A stretch of DNA of 64,000 bases, taken from the NCBI GenBank assembly GCA_030268105.1, contig BSDZ01000042.1, forward strand, positions 295,350-359,349. The letters are read 5' to 3'. Both the position numbers and the translations under genes were made by a program. Under the pieces are notes generated by a model that was given only the letters and a program-made list of their open reading frames with translations, ran no database searches and was not told the DNA's origin. Source of the DNA: Volvox africanus. Lineage: Eukaryota > Chlorophyta > Chlorophyceae > Chlamydomonadales > Volvocaceae. This document shows positions 62,601 to 64,000 of the stretch, one piece after another. The first letter of the stretch is position 1. Every line of letters starts with the position of its first letter.

Positions 62601-63987
62601 CCATCGCCGCCGTACCGCCATGTCCGCCCCCACAGCCATCATGGCCACCAACGCTGTAAGTATCCTGGGGTATCTACGGGTAGTGCTCATTATTGGACCT
62701 TATACTGACATTTTTCGATTTGGCCTTTGCAGGCGGACACAACAGAGATACACCAATGAAATGAAAACAGGTACGTAATAGTCCGGGATTTAGTCTCAAT
62801 GGTGGCACCTGCATTTTGATACCTTGCTCAACTGAGGGATAACATTAGGGTTAAGTATCGGTGCCGTACCTACTTCCCTCCCGATCTCACTCCCTCCCTC
62901 CAGTGTGCCCTCCTTTTCCCCCTTCTCCCCCCCCCCTCGTTGTCGGCGAGCTACACCAACGGAATTGAAACGGGTACGTCATTATACGGGATCGAGTCTG
63001 AATGGGAAAAATGGTATGTAGATACCTTCGCGACTGCCATCATGACAGCCACCATCGCCACCGCCCAATGTAGGTAAAAAGGGAGGGAGGGAGGGCGGGA
63101 GGGAGATTGGGTGGGCGGTCCGAAGGACGGAGGGAGGGAGGGAGAGAGGCCACCATTCCCACCATCGCCACCGCCGCCACCACGGCCACATGCACCGTCA
63201 CCGCTACCGCCTTCACCACCGCCACCACGGCGACCGACGCCAAGACCGCCAACACCGCCTCCATCGCCGCCGTACCGCCATGTCCGCCCCCACAGCCATC
63301 ATGGCCACCAACGCTGTAAGTATCCTGGGGTATCTACGGGTAGTGCTCATTATTGGACCTTATACTGACATTTTTCGATTTGGCCTTTGCAGGCGGACAC
63401 AACAGAGATACACCAATGAAATGAAAACAGGTACGTAATAGTCCGGGATTTAGTCTCAATGGTGGCACCTGCATTTTGATACCTTGCTCAACTGAGGGAT
63501 AACATTAGGGTTAAGTATCGGTGCCGTACCTACTTCCCTCCCGATCTCACTCCCTCCCTCCAGTGTGCCCTCCTTTTCCCCCTTCTCCCCCCCCCTCGTT
63601 GTCGGCGAGCTACACCAACGGAATTGAAACGGGTACGTCATTATACGGGATCGAGTCTGAATGGGAAAAATGGTATGTAGATACCTTCGCGACTGCCATC
63701 ATGACAGCCACCATCGCCACCGCCCAATGTAGGTAGAAAGGGAGGGAGGGAGGGGCGGGAGGGAGGGCGGGAGGGAGATTGGGTGGGCGGTCCGAAGGAC
63801 GGAGGGAGGGAGGGAGAGAGGCCACCATTCCCACCATCGCCACCGCCGCCACCACGGCCACATACACCGTCACCGCTACCGCCTTCACCACCGCCACCAC
63901 GGCGACCGACGCCAAGACCGCCAACATCGCCTCCATCGCCGCCGTACCGCCATGTCCGCCCCCACAGCCATCATGGCCACCAACGCT
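38320..63987 (+). CDS. Putative giant exon-amplified gene for a Thr/Ala/Pro-rich repeat protein (both ends open)
   Basis: Each array unit offers exon A (151 nt in the simple form), intron 1 (77 bp, GTAAGT...TACTGAC...TTTGCAG), exon B (38 nt), intron 2 (133 bp, GTACGT...CCCTCCAG), exon C (69 nt with nine C) and intron 3 (75 bp, GTACGT...ATGACAG). First set: A 38320-38539, B 38617-38654, C 38788-38858, next A 38934-39084. Intron phases are 2, 1, 1, so A+B+C gives 86 codons and the frame stays open. The peptide is Thr/Ala-rich (TVTATAFTTATTATDAKTAN), then VPPCPPPQPSWPPTL, RTQQRYTNEMKT and VCPPFPPSPPP. The composition recalls hydroxyproline-rich cell-wall or matrix glycoproteins (inference). About 43 A, 42 B and 42 C exons are in view. 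No start, signal peptide or end is certain. A non-coding satellite containing a gene fragment remains possible. Confidence 0.45.
38540..38616 (+). other. Representative array intron 1 (77 bp)
   Basis: Donor GTAAGT, branch-point-like TACTGAC 26 bp before the 3' end, T-rich tract and TTTGCAG acceptor. The exon frame meets TAA at the second base of the donor, so the segment cannot be translated through in that frame. Two units (43368 and 46334) have GTATGT donors instead. Confidence 0.6.
38663..39207 (+). repeat. Example unit, simple type with intact acceptor (543-545 bp)
   Basis: This type has CTCCCTCCAG before exon C and no G-rich insert. Ten such units end at 39207, 45783, 47538, 50505, 52800, 55984, 57847, 58391, 61575 and 62118. 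Length differences come from 9, 10 or 11 C in exon C, or from a 1-bp insertion in intron 3. Confidence 0.85.
39208..39867 (+). repeat. Example unit, G-rich-insert type (659-672 bp)
   Basis: Exon A is interrupted after CCACCATCGCCACCGCCCAATGT by AGGTAGAAAGGGAGGG... through GGGAGAGAGGCCACC, adding about 117-129 bp. In the exon frame this brings a TAG, so the insert must be spliced out or bypassed for translation. Splicing intron 3 from the exon C donor to the AG before AGGCCACC keeps the frame. 671/672-bp versions have one extra 12-bp GGGAGGGAGGGC step. Confidence 0.85.
39868..40407 (+). repeat. Example unit, acceptor-less type (540 bp)
   Basis: CTCCCTCCAG is CTCCCTCCCG here, and the following tract is CCCTCTCTTTCTCCCTCTCCC rather than the poly-C version, with GCC instead of ACC in the next exon block. 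Ten units share this exact form (ends 40407, 41607, 42818, 44029, 45240, 46995, 48750, 49961, 51045, 52256). The reading frame across the altered site remains open. Confidence 0.85.
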
Positions 63988-64000
63988 GTAAGTATCCTGG

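Larger units (their letters stand above)
38320..64000 (+). repeat. Tandem array of 540-672 bp units, at least 25.7 kb
   Basis: Marking units by the conserved ...GAAAACAGGTACGTAA junction, one diverged first unit (to 38662), 41 complete units (38663-63438) and a truncated last unit (63439-64000) are seen. Periods are 540 (10 units), 543-545 (10) and 659-672 (21 plus the partial). Units are nearly identical; differences are a handful of point changes, C-tract length and the G-rich insert. The array runs off the right edge. Confidence 0.97.

Noticed and set aside
38320..64000. CRISPR-like repeat array
   Set aside because: Units are 540-672 bp with conserved interiors, no short repeat/unique spacer pattern, and the setting is eukaryotic.

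Overview
The window looks like nuclear DNA of a chlorophyte green alga, most likely volvocine (a Chlamydomonas, Gonium or Volvox relative). This is inferred from many short GT-AG introns with phase-consistent joins, TGTAA-type poly(A) signals, Ala/Ser/Gly/Thr-rich low-complexity insertions inside conserved membrane proteins, long intronic microsatellites, and a MATE carrier and a full-feature ABCG transporter that read as plant/algal types. There are no operons, ribosome binding sites or CRISPR arrays, and I recognised no tRNA or rRNA gene.

Layout. Positions 1-2619 hold the 5' part of a minus-strand F-box-like gene whose 3' exons I could not resolve. Positions 4124-6222 are a nested inverted-repeat (foldback) element around a purine-rich core. 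Positions 6445-11249 are a plus-strand, eight-exon, chloroplast/DinF-type MATE transporter. Converging on it is a minus-strand fifteen-exon ABCG transporter (13689-25891, 1583 codons plus stop). It has an N-terminal Cys-containing ectodomain, complete NBD motifs and a ~300-residue low-complexity insertion. Its introns carry two hexanucleotide arrays, one (AAAT)n array and one (AT)n array. Positions 25892-29558 are mostly non-coding, with a GGGGAC minisatellite. Positions 29559-32842 hold an unrecognised minus-strand gene interrupted by one in-frame TGA. Positions 33673-35386 are a five-exon leucine-rich-repeat gene, and 36187-36549 a small possibly secreted ORF.

From about 38.32 kb to the right edge the window is one tandem array: a diverged first unit, 41 complete units and a truncated last one, with periods of 540, 543-545, 659-660 or 671-672 bp. 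It is not a plain satellite. Every unit carries three spliceable segments. Intron 1 is 77 bp with a TACTGAC branch-point-like motif, intron 2 is 133 bp and intron 3 is 75 bp. The intervening exons of 151, 38 and 69 nt join with matching phases into an open 86-codon Thr/Ala/Pro-rich repeat, and in-frame stops fall inside introns 1 and 2. The best reading is a giant exon-amplified gene for a cell-wall-like repeat protein, continuing beyond the window. A satellite that captured a spliced gene fragment is the main alternative. Unit types differ in splice-relevant ways: lost acceptor AG, C-tract length, and a G-rich insert.

All gene models were assembled by eye from reading frames, splice signals and family knowledge; no alignment or search was run.
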